Assembly (NCBI GenBank): GCA_022702705.1
Contig: CM040428.1
Location: 103,062,022 to 103,126,021, forward strand
Length of the DNA stretch: 64,000 nucleotides
Reading direction: 5' to 3'
DNA from: Papilionanthe hookeriana x Papilionanthe teres
Taxonomy: Eukaryota > Streptophyta > Magnoliopsida > Asparagales > Orchidaceae
Both the position numbers and the translations under genes were made by a program. Below are positions 1 to 10,614 of the stretch, piece by piece (position 1 is the stretch's first letter; each line of letters opens with the position of its first letter). A model generated the notes under the pieces. It was not told the DNA's origin. It ran no database searches and was given only the letters and a program-made list of their open reading frames with translations.

Positions 1-265
1 CTTATAAAATTGGTTCGCAGACCAAATAGATGTCACAAATCTTCTAGTTTCTTTAATCGAGCCCCATCATCAAACAGTGTGTCTATTCTTCGGGATAGAT
101 ACACGTTTTGTGATGCAGTGCTCGTTTATATAAACTATTTGGGATGTGAGATCGGTTTGATTTCATATCTTAAAAATTTCAAACTTAAATTTATTTTCAA
201 AATCAAATGCTTCTTTCTAAAACTATATATATATATATATATATATTTAAATTTAAATTAAATTT
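1..265 (+). repeat. left arm of a long-range inverted repeat
   Basis: This stretch matches the reverse complement of 59,994-60,240 almost from end to end, at roughly 85-90% by eye. Both arms start (outermost) with CTTATAAAATTGGTTCGC and decay into AT-rich sequence; this arm ends in an (AT)n run at 224-246. An 83-codon open frame runs through it and stays open in the other arm, but most differences change residues, so I do not call a gene. The family is not recognised; it could be a transposon end or a dispersed repeat. The outer boundary is cut by the window edge. Confidence 0.75.
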
Positions 266-335
266 AAAATTCACCGACAACTTCTGTAGGCGACCCCCTT
301 TTCAAAACCACATAACCTAAAAATATGCGACAGAA

Positions 336-372
336 GTTAAACCAAGAACTTCTTGGGAGGTAACCCATAGTT
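336..372 (+). other. Athila pol-end motif (element L)
   Basis: The stretch starts GTTAAACCAAG and continues with TTGGGAGGTAACCCA. The same motif follows the pol stop codon of elements X (30,601-30,650), Y (50,388-50,430) and Z (53,202-53,247), where the centre is AAGCGCTT. It marks the point where the integrase of a now-missing pol ended, so a plus-strand Athila-like element, called L here, begins its surviving part near here. The sequence between about 265 and 336 is not assignable. Confidence 0.7.
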
Positions 373-544
373 ATCTGTGTGATTTAATTTATGTTGATTT
401 TTTATTATAAGATTTTTTTAGTGATAGTGTGACTTACTAGATGAATATGAAGATGAAACGAGTAGGCATTAATCACTAATAATGATTAAGATGAAGATGA
501 AACGTGCTATTTAAACCTTAGGTAAAGCGGTGCGAAAATTAGCA

Positions 545-650
545 CTGACACCACAATGCCGAAACCTAGAAACTAAGCACTAGTCTACAGAAAGCCTGGT
601 ACCTAAGAGCCCAAATCTGCCGCCTAGGCGCCACAATTTAGGAAATGTGG
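545..650 (+). promoter_or_regulatory. palindrome cluster upstream of ORF-A (element L)
   Basis: This is a GC-rich island in AT-rich DNA with repeated GCCTAGGCGCC-like words, including the perfect palindrome CGCCTAGGCG at 621-630 and decayed partners before it. It sits between the pol-end motif and ORF-A, the position held by equivalent clusters in X, Y and Z. A candidate regulatory module; no clear TATA box follows in this copy. Confidence 0.5.
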
Positions 651-783
651 TAAAATCTCCCTTGCAGTTTAAACCCACTTTTTCCTTATTAATCCCCCAT
701 ATACATGTATGGAGTTATCACCTTGACATTTCTAGGTGTTTAGGCAAAGAAATTGAGAGCAAGATCCACTTTTTCTAGAGACT

Positions 784-1174
784 ATGGCATCAAGTTCCAT
801 TGAAAGCAAGAACAATGGGTGATAAGAAGAAGTTCATCAACAAGGATGCCTAGATTTTCTACAATGGATATTTTGCAGTAAGCATTAAAGGAATTGCTGG
901 AAGGATCAAGAAAATTGAGGAGGAGATTGCAATTATTCAGACCAAAATTAATAGAATCTTCGATCTTTGTGACCACTTGGATTTGTAGATGAAGCTTCAA
1001 GTTGATAATTTAGCGTGTTTCCAAGCGGTGCAAGTAAAGATGTATCAAAAGAATAATTGGATCGGAGAGAATTCTTAAGAAGGATTCCCTCACATCCCGT
1101 TCTATAACCTATTTGTGCACCACATTCCGATGAATGTGAATGTGAAGGACGAAAGTGTTAATGATTATAAGTAA
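784..1174 (+). pseudogene. Athila ORF-A remnant (coiled-coil protein), element L
   Basis: A degenerate frame begins at an ATG at 784 (MASSSIESKN), loses frame, then reads FYNGYFAVSIKGIAGRIKKI with heptad-like residues, followed after a stop by a C-terminal segment containing PHIPFYNLFVHH. The same order (YNGF-AVS motif, coiled coil, FP-PFY end) is seen in X+ (18,746-19,117), X (29,771-30,173) and Y (49,456-49,812), which establishes it as the first ORF after pol. At least two in-frame stops and one frameshift make this copy dead. The function of ORF-A is unknown to me; the coiled coil suggests oligomerisation (inference). It lies between two palindrome clusters. Confidence 0.65.
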
Positions 1175-1554
1175 TGGTGCTTTGTGTCAAGTTTGATATT
1201 AAGGTGTCTTTAATGTTGGGCCGAACTTTAATCTTTAGGTGTTGGTAGGTCTAATTTTTGGTTTGATTGTGTGTTTGAATTTCTTCATTGATTGATGTTG
1301 GTCAAATGTTTGATTTTCTATTAAACTCATGTATTACTTCCTGGTTTAATATTAAGCTTGAGATGTTTAATATTTGGTATTAGAGTGCATTGAATGGTTT
1401 GGGTTGGAATCTCGAACTTGTACAAATGAACGTTGGGAGAAGTTAAGATGATGTTAAAGTATTAAAATGATGTGAATCGACTAAATTTGGGTCTGTAGGC
1501 TATAGGCTTGCCATGCTTTTAACTAATAAATTGAAAATTGCAAAATTGGGTTCT
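1175..1554. other. spacer between ORF-A and the second palindrome cluster (L)
   Basis: T/G-rich sequence without a supportable ORF. By position it is the ORF-A 3' untranslated region of element L; equivalent T-rich spacers occur after ORF-A in X, X+ and Y. I see no other structure in it. Confidence 0.4.
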
Positions 1555-1640
1555 AGTGCCTAGGCGCCGAAACCTGGCGCCTAAGCTCCAGTTTGTCTAA
1601 TAGCTTGGTGCCTCAGTGCCAAAACCATCGCCTAGCCACC
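1555..1640 (+). promoter_or_regulatory. palindrome cluster upstream of ORF-B (element L)
   Basis: It contains a perfect hairpin: TAGGCGCC at 1,561-1,568 and GGCGCCTA at 1,576-1,583 with a 7-nt loop, then decayed copies to 1,640. The identical 8-bp stem and 7-nt loop recurs in element Y at 45,944, 49,969 and 50,029. It lies upstream of the ORF-B leader. Confidence 0.6.
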
Positions 1641-1808
1641 AAACCAACCGAACTACCCATTTAACACCAAACAGACTTATTCTCGTCATTTTTGATCCTT
1701 GACTCATCTTCTTCCTCACCATCTTGTCGCATGCCTCCATAGAGCTTCCTATAGACCTCTAGTTTTGAATATTTAGGACTAAAAAACTTCAGATTTTGTC
1801 TTCTTCGG

Positions 1809-2010
1809 GTAAGATCTACACTTTGGCATAAAATTTTTCTCATTTCACCATGGATTTCTTCCACATTATGAGGCCGAAAATTTGAAAATATAGAGAAAAT
1901 AGTGAGATATCCATATTTAGAAGCTTATTTTGCTTAAAAAATGCTTATAGGAGCCTTTAGAAATTTTATTTGGAATTTATTGGAATTTTTCTTGAATTTT
2001 TAAAATTTTT
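1809..2010 (+). other. candidate 5'-leader intron of ORF-B (element L)
   Basis: A GTAAGA donor at 1,809 follows the palindrome cluster, and the ORF-B ATG stands at 2,011. Introns of 204-209 nt occupy the same place in X, Y and Z. The acceptor AG has been lost here (TTTTT directly before ATG, where X and Y have TTTAG or TTTTTAG). The internal CACCATGGATTT motif shared with X and Y is present near +45. Confidence 0.5.
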
Positions 2011-2168
2011 ATGGCTTTTAAGACCAAAAGAGGAAAGGGTAAGCAAGTTTTTGATAACAAGAAATTTTCAAGCCTAAAAGCCCATGATCAGTACAGTGAT
2101 CTGCTTGATTGCAGAGCAAAGTTTGTCTAGACCAGGTGATTCTATAAAAAAATTGATTGTTACACATC
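2011..2168 (+). pseudogene. ORF-B 5' fragment (plant transposon protein type), element L
   Basis: This is the first ~40 codons of ORF-B, starting MAFKTKRGKGKQ. The start matches MAPKSK in Y (48,658) and MAPRQKRR in Z (55,783), placing the true start here. The frame hits a stop near 2,130 and homology ends abruptly at 2,168, where LTR-like copy A begins. The rest of this ORF-B is not found on the other side of copy A, so either the insertion was followed by deletion or the junction arose by recombination. Confidence 0.5.
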
Positions 2169-3560
2169 TGTTGACCTCACTTTTTGTTGAGGTTTAGTCT
2201 CTCCTTAGATAGCCTAGGGTATAGCCATAGGACTTTCCTAGTGACTTTTCTTAGAGGACTAGCAACGAAAACCCCACCACATAAAAATTTCGTATACTTG
2301 TTTTCCTTACTTGGGGCTTCCACATGTTAAGGCTCAACCTCTAATATTTAGGAGGAAGAGGCTAAACATATGGAAGACCAAGTGGGATTCCCCATAGGTG
2401 ACCAGACCTTAGGATTGACCCTGGGAGGTCCGGAGCTCACACCCTGCACTCACACACATATCACCCACTCACAATCTTAAATCTACCACATCCTATTTTG
2501 AGTCCCCTGTCTTTTGGACACTCAAGTGCTGGTCTCACCAAACCCTAAGCATATGGCTGAGGTGGTAAGAACCGACACGTAGAGGACTGAAAGAAGGTTA
2601 CCATTGGTCCCACTCTCTTTACTCTAAAGCCATTCCTATTTTCCCAGAAATTTCAATTTTCAAACCCCCGGTCCTGAAACTTGCCTAAATTACCATATTG
2701 CCCCTGGAAATCCTAAAATGCCGAAATTGACCAAAATTACCTAAATTCTCCTTCTCCAAAAATCATTCCAAAATATTCCCAACCACTCAAAATAGCCAAA
2801 ACCACCCAAATTTTTCAAAAATTCCCAAAATAGCCCCGAAATTCCTAAAATCCCTAAAATACCCTTCTTTAGCCCAAAATCCCAAGTTTCTCCAGAGTTG
2901 TCCGAACTCCCCGAAAATCATTGGAGGACGTACCTCTCGTCAAATGATTAAGTTTGACTGTAAACATGTCATACTTTTGAGCTACTTTTGAACCCCTCGA
3001 CACTTAAGTACTTGATACTTAAAAAACACGCTGGGATTCGTCAAACCTTCCACATTAATCAGAAATGCTCCCGGACACTGCCGTTTTACTCCAAATTTCA
3101 TTTAGAACAGCTTCGAGCTTTCAGTTCAGCTTTTTGACCGCTTTCCTAAAAAAACCCCGAAATTATCAAAATGCCTCTCCTAGCAAAAAAGTTCCATAAA
3201 TTCCAAAAATTCCAAAGAAATTCCCAAAATCCTCCAAATATTATCAAATTCACTTTGCAACCATCAATTTGGCCCAATTTTATCCAATTTGGCCCAATTT
3301 TACCCAATTTGACCAAAAGCCCCAATTTTGACCTAAAGTCAGATTTGACCCAAATTGGACCCAATGTCGACCAATTTCCACTCAATTTGAATTCAAAACT
3401 CTTTATAACACTCCTATAAACTAAATGTAACATTTTATTGCCATCAATTTGAGTCCAAGCCTCACCCAAATTTGATTTAAGACAAAACCCCCAAATTTGA
3501 CCTATTTTAACTAAATCGACGACGAGGTTGTTCGAATGATCTCGGATCGCCAAACGGACC
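2169..3560 (+). repeat. long LTR-like repeat, copy A
   Basis: It starts TGTTGACCTCA and then a reverse-complementary TGAGGTT, giving a terminal hairpin. It is nearly collinear with copy B (15,080 to about 16,450) and more distantly with copy C (61,097 onward). The middle (2,640-3,500) is strongly G-poor, made of CCAAAATT/CCCAATTT words. Similarity to B stops near 3,556, followed by TGGTATCA at 3,561, an 8-base match to the start of an initiator-Met primer binding site. I read A as a 5' LTR or LTR fragment of an unassigned LTR retrotransposon. Short ORFs on both strands here come from low-complexity sequence. Confidence 0.6.
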
Positions 3561-4320
3561 TGGTATCAATGTTTATTTGTCCCCATCCCTCCCACCACAA
3601 TGAATGAAAGAAAAAGAGTTTGTTGTTGTCCAAAATTATTTAATATTTAGAAAGCTCGTTGCCTCGAAAGAAAAATTGGATGTTCTGATAGAACTATGAT
3701 TTCAGGGAAAATGAAATTAATGCTCTAATAACTGGGTCGTTTACTTTAAGGAATTTGGACTGGGTCCTAAGAAAATTTTGAAATGAAGCAGTGTGCTTGA
3801 AATAAGAGTAATTGACTCGATATATCATGAGTCTTTTAAATTCCTGCCATGTGACTGAGTCATGACTTTAAACGAATTATAATATCTCAGAATCAACGTT
3901 AAGAGACACTTAAAAATTGCTAATTAGGGGAGTTTGGAAATTCAAAATCTTTAACATGTGTTCCACCAGATATAGTACTTCTCAACAAAAAAAGAGAAAA
4001 AAAGAAAAAGAAAAGGAGAAAAGAGAAAAAATCTCATTGAGAAGAAGTTTGAGGCGAGCATAAAATCAAAAATTTGTGTCTCACTTTAGACATTCAAAAT
4101 CCTTAATTATGCTCTACCAGATATAGTAATTCTCAATAAAAAAAAGAGAAAAAAGAGAAAGAAAAAGAGGTTGTCTGAGAAGAAGCTTGAGGTGAGAACG
4201 AAATCAAAAATTGGTGTCTGAATTCTCCCCTGATTAATAAAACTTAAAAGTTCTCTTAAGAAAATTCTTTCGATATTATATTCATGAAAAAGCTCAGTGA
4301 CCTTGGTTCTTTTGGCTGGT
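3561..4320 (+). other. Athila 3'-region remnant with duplicated purine block
   Basis: Non-coding. Two consecutive copies (about 3,940-4,075 and 4,083-4,216) of a block otherwise found once between ORF-B and the LTR of each Athila element: CCAGATATAGTA, a run of A/G (AAAAAGAGAAAAAGAAA), then GAGAAGAAGCTTGAGG and ATCAAAAATTGG. This identifies the stretch as Athila 3' untranslated region, probably of element L. No terminal polypurine tract or LTR follows. Confidence 0.6.
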
Positions 4321-4652
4321 CAATAATTGGCTCAGAAATATCTTTTAAAATAAAAAATATATTAATCACATGGATATGAATTTTGAATCTACATAGACCC
4401 ATAAAGAAAGAATTAAAGAAATGGCGATGTTATTTGCAATTAATAGAAATTTGAACCTGAAGTCACATCCTTCAGTACCCAAAAGTTTCGACTCAACATC
4501 AATTTGAAGAGCATTAGAGCGACTTCTCGAAGACAATTTGGACAGTCCTTACAAATCAGTGACAAAGCAAACGATGATCACTGCGACGGAGCTACAAAGT
4601 TACAACATCTTCAGCTGTGGTGTCTGTAGAAATAACACATCTTTGTAGGTAC

Positions 4653-4656
<4 letters not shown>
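4321..4656. other. unassigned sequence
   Basis: No ORF, repeat or motif that I can support. It forms the left flank of the (AT)n tract into which the LINEs inserted; the right flank of that locus resumes at 12,672. Confidence 0.3.

Positions 4657-4697
<41 letters not shown>
4657..4697. repeat. (AT)n microsatellite at the 3' end of LINE-1
   Basis: A pure AT dinucleotide run directly abutting the LINE 3' end. It is either the LINE tail, the target, or both. Confidence 0.9.
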
Positions 4698-4700
<3 letters not shown>

Positions 4701-4924
4701 AAAGGAGCCAAACAGCTCCCTACCAGTTAATATTCAAAAAAAGGGGTACAGAGGTGAAATGGGAAAGGATTCCCAGCAGGAAATCCTCTCAATGATACAA
4801 AGACCCACACCACCACCAAACAATAACCAAAACAGTAGCAACATTGAAAACAAAAACACTGATAGCCAAAAGAGAGAACCCAGCAACTGCAGAGACAAAA
4901 AACTAGATCTAGAATGAAAATCAA

Positions 4925-7900
4925 ATCTAAGGAGATACTTCCAATTTGAGGTGGGGAACATTCAAAAGATCACCATCCAGGAGGAACTGAAGGGCAATGG
5001 GGGGGAATTAGTAACCTTGACCTCCAAAGTGGTAGCACCGGCTACGGCCGATCAATTTGTCGGCATGTTACCTTCCCTGTAGATGAAGGAAAGGTGAGTG
5101 TGGGGAGATAAAATGCTAATGATTTGATCAGCCCAGTACTTATGATGCCAGCAGGAGTGAAATTCAATGTGAATAGTATCAAGCAGCAATTTGGAATCCA
5201 CCTCAACCCAGAGATTGGTCCTAGAAGCTGTCCAAGCAAGCTGTAAGGCCCAATAAACAACAATAAGTTCAGTTTCAAAAACATCATGAGCAATAACAGG
5301 AGCTTGAAAGCTCAGAAGGAGATGACCATGGTGATTTCTAAAGACCCCACCCACACCAGCAGTGTCAATAGAAAAGCTGCCATCAGTGTTGAGCTTGATA
5401 GTATGGGGAGAAGGGAGCTTCCAATAGACAGGTTTGACAAGGGGGGGGGGACCTGCAGCAGTCAAACAGGTAGCTTTCAGAATATTCAGGTACCCTTTAT
5501 AGGTAATAATTTTGTTTAGATAGGATCTGCAGTTCCTTACAACCTGGGGAGCAGTAATGGAAACTTCCTCAAATTTGAGCTGATTTCTGGCCATCAAGAG
5601 GAACAAGATAACAATGAAATAGATAATGTGGAATTTTTGCTCACTTAAATTATGGTTGTCAGTGTGAAATTGTTCCCAATGGATGGTATTTCTCCCTAAA
5701 TGTAATAAGGAGAGCAATTCTTTCCAAACAGCTTGGGAGAAAGAGCATTGAAAGAAAAGGTGTGGGATGGATTCCTCCTGATTAGAACACAGCAAGCACC
5801 TAGATGGTCCCCTTAGCCCTTTCAATTTTAGAATGTCATCAGTAGGGATGTTGTTATGGAAGAGCCTCCAGCAAAGAAAAGACATTGAGGGGGACATAAA
5901 TTTACTCCAAATGACTTCCCCCCAAGGAACAGTAGGCCAGCTAAAACTTTGATGATATATAGCTTTGGTAATGCTCCTGAGTTGAGATGTTTGCCAATTT
6001 ATCTTGTCAGGCTAGTTGCTGTTGAACTTGATTGAAGAAATCTGGGAGATAGACTGATCCTGTAATATAGCTCTAAGATGTGGAATTGACCACCTTTGAT
6101 TCTCCCAGAAATCAGCCACCCTGAGAGTAAGATCAGTAGGTTCTACAAAGGGGCTAAACCACTCCTTAGGGCACCAATTATCTAGCCAGAAATTGATCTC
6201 CCCCTTACCTAGTTCCCAAATGAACAGGTTTTCAGTAATGTGCTTGATCTTGAGCATCTTGACCCAGACTTTAGAATTACCCAATTTTCTAACAGAAAGG
6301 GAGGGGTGGTGGTGCCTACAATACTTTCCTTTCAAAAACTTAGCCCATAAGGAGGTCTGGGCTCTGAAATTGATCCACAATTTTCACAAATTAACCTGCA
6401 TAATATGATGTAAGCTCTTAAAGCCAAGGCCACCTACAGAAAATGGTTTAGTCATTTTTTGCCAAGAATTCCATTGAAGCTGTTTTCTTTGGCCCGACCA
6501 TAAGAACTTATTAAAGCTTCTCTCCATTTAAAGTTGGGTGTTTTTCTTGAAAGAGATCATTTGTAATAGATAGGAGGGGAAGGTGGTGATAATGCTTTTT
6601 AGAAGAGTGATTCTTCCCCATTAGATAGGAAAGAGTTGGTCCGACAAGATAATTGGAGGTTTATCTTATTGAGGATATCATAAAATTGAATCTTCTTAGT
6701 TCTACCACTGATAAGAGGGGCACCAAGATATTTAATAGGGAGGGTATAGCTAGTGAACTCAGTGAAATCCAGAATCCATTGTTTGGTTGTAGCAGGAGTA
6801 TGTTTAGAGAAAATTAACTGTTATTTAGCAAGATTGAAAACCATGCCAGAGTGGGCTTGGAACTGATTCAGACACTGTTTCACTTTCTTGACAGCATTTC
6901 TATGGGCACTAGAGAATAGCATAATATCATCTGCATAGATAAGATGTGAGATAGCTAAGTTGGATTTGTGATGGTACCTGGAATAGTGTTGAGTGTTAAT
7001 GGCCCTCTCCAACATTCTAGAAAGATAATCCATAACAATGATGAAAATAGTTGGAGAAAGATGGTCTCCTTGTTTGAGTCCGTAATAAGGATAGAATGCT
7101 CATTGGATTCTAACCATCTTCTGATGAAATTGCAGAATTGGGTGTTGAAACCTCTAGCAATAAGAACCTCCAGAATAAAGTCCCAGTGGATAGTGTCATA
7201 TGCTTTATGGATATCCAATTTATAGATGAGATTGACTCTAATAAAAGCAGACTGGTTAGAGCTGATCAGCTTATCCAGGTGGGGTTGCAGTCTTCCTACC
7301 ATAATTTTGTTAATGGCCTTGCTTATCACAGAAGAGAGGTAAATGAGTCTGAAATGATCCTAATTCTGCATGTTATTATTTTTTGGGACAAGCACAAAGT
7401 TCGAAGCATTGAAATAGTTTGGAAGAGGGTGACCCTGAAAAAAGCTCTGAATAACCATGACCACATCCAACTTGATAATATCCCAGGCTTTTTTTATAGA
7501 AGTCAGCTGAAAAGCCATCAGGTCCAACAGATTTTGTACTGTTAATAGAGCAAATGGCACTCCGCATTTCCTGTTCGGATGGAATAGAGGTAAGGTCTAC
7601 ACTCGTTGGTGTAGTTGAGCTCGATGGAAAAGTAAGTAGCATCAATAGGAAGTCTGTGCACAGTAGGTTGATTAAGAAGCAGCTAGAAATGATTGACAGC
7701 ATCTTGTGCAATTTCAGTGACATCATTGAGCCTTCTTCCATCATCAGAGATAATAGAATGAATGTAGTTACATTTTCTCCTATATCTGATATAGGCCTGA
7801 TAATACCTTGTGTTCCTATCCCCATTAATGAAATGGTTAATAGCAGCTTTCTGCTGTAAGAAAAGTTCCTGTCTTTCAATAGTAATCAGTAAATGGTTTT

Positions 7901-8855
7901 GAGCATTTAATAACTGTTCCTCCCCAGTAGAACATGCTTGGACCTCAGCTTCATGCTTAGCCACAACATCTTCAGCCTCTTTGACACCTTGAAAGACTTT
8001 ACCAATAGAATTCCAGCTCCATTTCTTCAATTCTTTACTAAGCTTAGTGTGCAAAAGCTTTAGTTTGACCATAGGGGAAGGGTGGTCAATCTAGTACCAA
8101 TGAGAAGCGACCTGATTAAGAAAGTCAGGATGGGAAGACCACATATTAAGGTATCTGAAGGGGGGGGGGAAGCAGGTATTATTAGGTGAGGTGATAGAAA
8201 TGAGGAGTGGTCTGTGATCAGACCCAGCAAGACATAGATGTGTTACTGATGTGAGGAGCCAATTGTTGAGCCAGTAGTTATTTACCAAAATAATATCAAG
8301 CCTCTCCCATAATTTACCTCTTTTCCATGTATATGGAGGGCCCCTAAACCCAATGTCAAAGAGATTGGCAGCCTAAATGTTGTCATTAAAGGTAGTCATT
8401 CTGTTAATATTTAGGGTTCTACCCCCCAGCTTTTCAGCAGAATTACCAATATCATTGAAATCCCCACCCACCATCTAGGGGGAAGAAATCAGATCTCCAA
8501 TACAATGGAGGTTTTCCTAGAGATTTAGTCTATTCTCTTTGTTACATTCTGCATAAACAAAGGTGGTAAAGCCACTATGACCATTAATCTTGAAAGAAGA
8601 TTGAATGAACTGCTGATGATCAACCAAAACAGACCAGATGATTTCCTTTCTATAGAAGATCCAAAACTTATTATTGCAGTTGGCATAATGGGAGAAGCCA
8701 TTAAGCTTCCTGAGAACTTTAAGGGGGTGTTTATATACAAGTGGTTCAAAAATTGCGATGCACCAAAGATTATGTTTTCTATTGAGAGATATAAGTCTTT
8801 TAATAAAGAGGGGATTAGCAATTCCCATAATATTTCAACAAAGGAAATTGATCAT
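4925..8855 (-). pseudogene. LINE copy 1 ORF2 (endonuclease-RT-RNase H), broken
   Basis: The start ATG at 8,855 overlaps the ORF1 stop (ATGA). Visible in order: an AP-type endonuclease (GIANPLF, GGDFNDIG near 8,470, SDHRPLLI near 8,220); an RT linker (8,072-7,683); RT with KSVGPDGF, KLDIHKAYD and the catalytic YADD in the 6,821-7,033 segment; a connection region (WINFRAQTSLWAKF, 6,380); a zinc-binding segment (CLLC...H...C, near 5,790); and RNase H with LNTDGSF, an ETELIVVYWAL stretch and VEVDS (5,420-5,050). The C-terminus continues in another frame to about 4,925. More than six frameshifts or stops, among them a TGG-to-TGA change at codon 7, show it is dead. RNase H inside ORF2 is known for some plant L1 lineages. 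Confidence 0.85.
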
Positions 8856-10173
8856 TTAACTTTAAGGGGGGAGGAAGTTTGGGATCTTGATTTAGATCTG
8901 TCTCTTGTCTTAGAAGTGCCTACCAGCTCCCCTACAGTTAGAGGTGACCCCAGTTTTTGAACTTCTGAGAATGATTTTTTCTTCTTTCTAGAGACTTGGG
9001 TATGCCACTTCTCCTCAAGGCTATGTTGCATGTCATTTATTAGATCATCAGGAATGATCTCATTCTGAGAGTTAGTATTAAGTTCCACTGTATCCAATGT
9101 ATGGTTTGATGACTGTGAGGGAGTAATGATTTGAATTGCCTCTTCTTCCCTTCTAATCTAATTTGAAGGATCTTTACTGCCTGTACCAGAGGGGTCCCCC
9201 AAGGCAGCAGGTGAGTTAGGAACATCATTCCCAATCTCCTCCACAACTTTGGTGATGGGAACATTCTGTTCAGTAGGATTACTGGGGTCAGATAGCAGTA
9301 GCCCCCCAAAAGAGGGACCATTGGGAATCACAATGGGCTGAACTTGTGACTTAGTAGTAACCACATTAGAAGATTTTCTAGGAGGGGGGTGTAACCTGTA
9401 GCGCCTATCATTTGTATGACCAAACATTTTGCAGTCGGTACAGAAATAAGGTTTATGCTGCATAATGACTTCTTGCCATTGCCCCTCAGTAGAAGAACCT
9501 ATCCAAATTTTCTTAATGACAGGAAGAGTAATATCCCTTTCAATTTGTATCCTTGCCCTTTCAGGTTTTGCCTTATTTAAAGTTGCTGCATCCAGCCTTA
9601 GAGGAGTTCCTAGGGATCTCCCAATTTAAAATAAGGCTGTCTGATTGAAGTATCTATAGGGGAGTTGAGGGAGCTTGAACCAAATTGGGACAATGGGAGG
9701 ATCTTTATTGGGATCAAAATCACCTGTCCACTTGAGCAATTTCATATCCATTCCTACTATGGTTAGGACCTGTTTACCAAACAACCTGGCATAATCTTCT
9801 TCATTTTATAGGTTTATAAGCAAATGTCTGCCATCAAGGAGGCCTATCCTCCAGTTACCATTGAAATTCAGAGATTCAAAATAGCTTCTAACTAATTCCA
9901 TTTTAGGGTGACCCAACACAAACTTCCCAATAAGAGTAAGTTTAACTTCAGCATCAAGGTTTCAAGTTCTTGCTCAGTGAAAATGAGACATCCCTCTTTT
10001 TCCTCAATGGGTCGAATGAAAGGACAAGAGATTTTGCCAACAACAGCATCATCCAAACATTGGGGGAAAATCAGCTTAGCAGGATCAGAAGTAGAGGGGG
10101 CCCTCCCAACCACACCCGCATAAGTAGCTTTTGCCCAATCTACATTTGTTTCCAAATCAACTGGGGAAGCCAT
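8852..10173 (-). pseudogene. LINE copy 1 ORF1 (nucleic-acid-binding protein), broken
   Basis: It starts MASPVDLETNVDWAKATYAG at 10,173. The N-terminal half resembles the plant L1 ORF1 domain (DUF4283 type). Near 9,430 is a zinc knuckle, YFCTDCKMFGHTNDRRYRL, in which the final Cys of CX2CX4HX4C is replaced by Arg; copy 3 keeps it. The C-terminus (9,097-8,852) is basic and ends at a TGA that shares two bases with the ORF2 start codon. In L1 elements this protein coats the RNA. At least three frameshifts or stops separate the pieces. Confidence 0.75.
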
Positions 10174-10554
10174 AAAACCTCAGACTTCCAGCCAGTGAGT
10201 ATGGAGAAGGAAGAGAGGATCCAGTGGAGCAGAAACAAATACAAAGGCAGCCAAAATTTTTTAAAAGACACCAGCGAGGCAATAGCACAAAACTACAGAA
10301 AACAGCCACCAGAAAGTAACAAAAGGCCAAGTTCACAGAACCAGAAGAACTCTAATGGAACAGTAAAATTCAAAAAGAGAAGACCCGGGAAGGTCCAAAG
10401 CACCCAAAAGAGGATCACCAAGAGGAATTCAAGCCACCAGACAGCAAGAAGAGACCAGCTGCCACCCTTACCTTCCACCAGAACCACCACCAAGGGAGCC
10501 GCCGCCGACAGGGTCATGCTGGGAACCCTAGCAGAGCAAAGCTCACCACAGCCA

Positions 10555-10556
<2 letters not shown>

Positions 10557-10609
<53 letters not shown>
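10557..10609. repeat. (AT)n microsatellite shared by two LINE 5' ends
   Basis: A pure AT run. The 5' end of LINE copy 1 (minus) abuts its left edge and the truncated 5' end of LINE copy 2 (plus) abuts its right edge, so the two elements sit head to head on one microsatellite. Confidence 0.9.

Positions 10610-10614
<5 letters not shown>

Larger units (their letters stand above)
4698..10556 (-). mobile_element. near full-length L1-type LINE, copy 1
   Basis: A minus-strand non-LTR retrotransposon of about 5.9 kb: 5' UTR (10,174-10,556), ORF1 (from 10,173), ORF2 (from 8,855) with endonuclease, RT, zinc-binding and RNase H regions, and a 3' UTR (4,698 to about 4,924) ending in a small hairpin (GGAGC/GCTCC near 4,704-4,719) and TTTTATT. 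(AT)n tracts lie at both ends instead of a poly(A) tail and ordinary target-site duplication. Both ORFs are broken by many stops and frameshifts, so it is inactive. It is a different family from LINE copies 2 and 3, whose 3' ends resemble each other. Confidence 0.85.

Noticed and set aside
10..261. Open frame conserved in both inverted-repeat arms (MVRRPNRCHK...)
   Set aside because: Most nucleotide differences between the arms change residues and the 3' ends dissolve into AT repeats; no start context or domain. Openness over about 60 codons can be chance.
3146..3553. Overlapping ORFs on both strands in copy A
   Set aside because: They arise from the G-poor CCCAATTT tract; the same region in copy B is interrupted.
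3561..3569. TGGTATCA after copy A as an initiator-Met primer binding site
   Set aside because: Only 8 bases match, and copies B and C continue as LTR-like sequence past this point; kept as a note, not as a feature.
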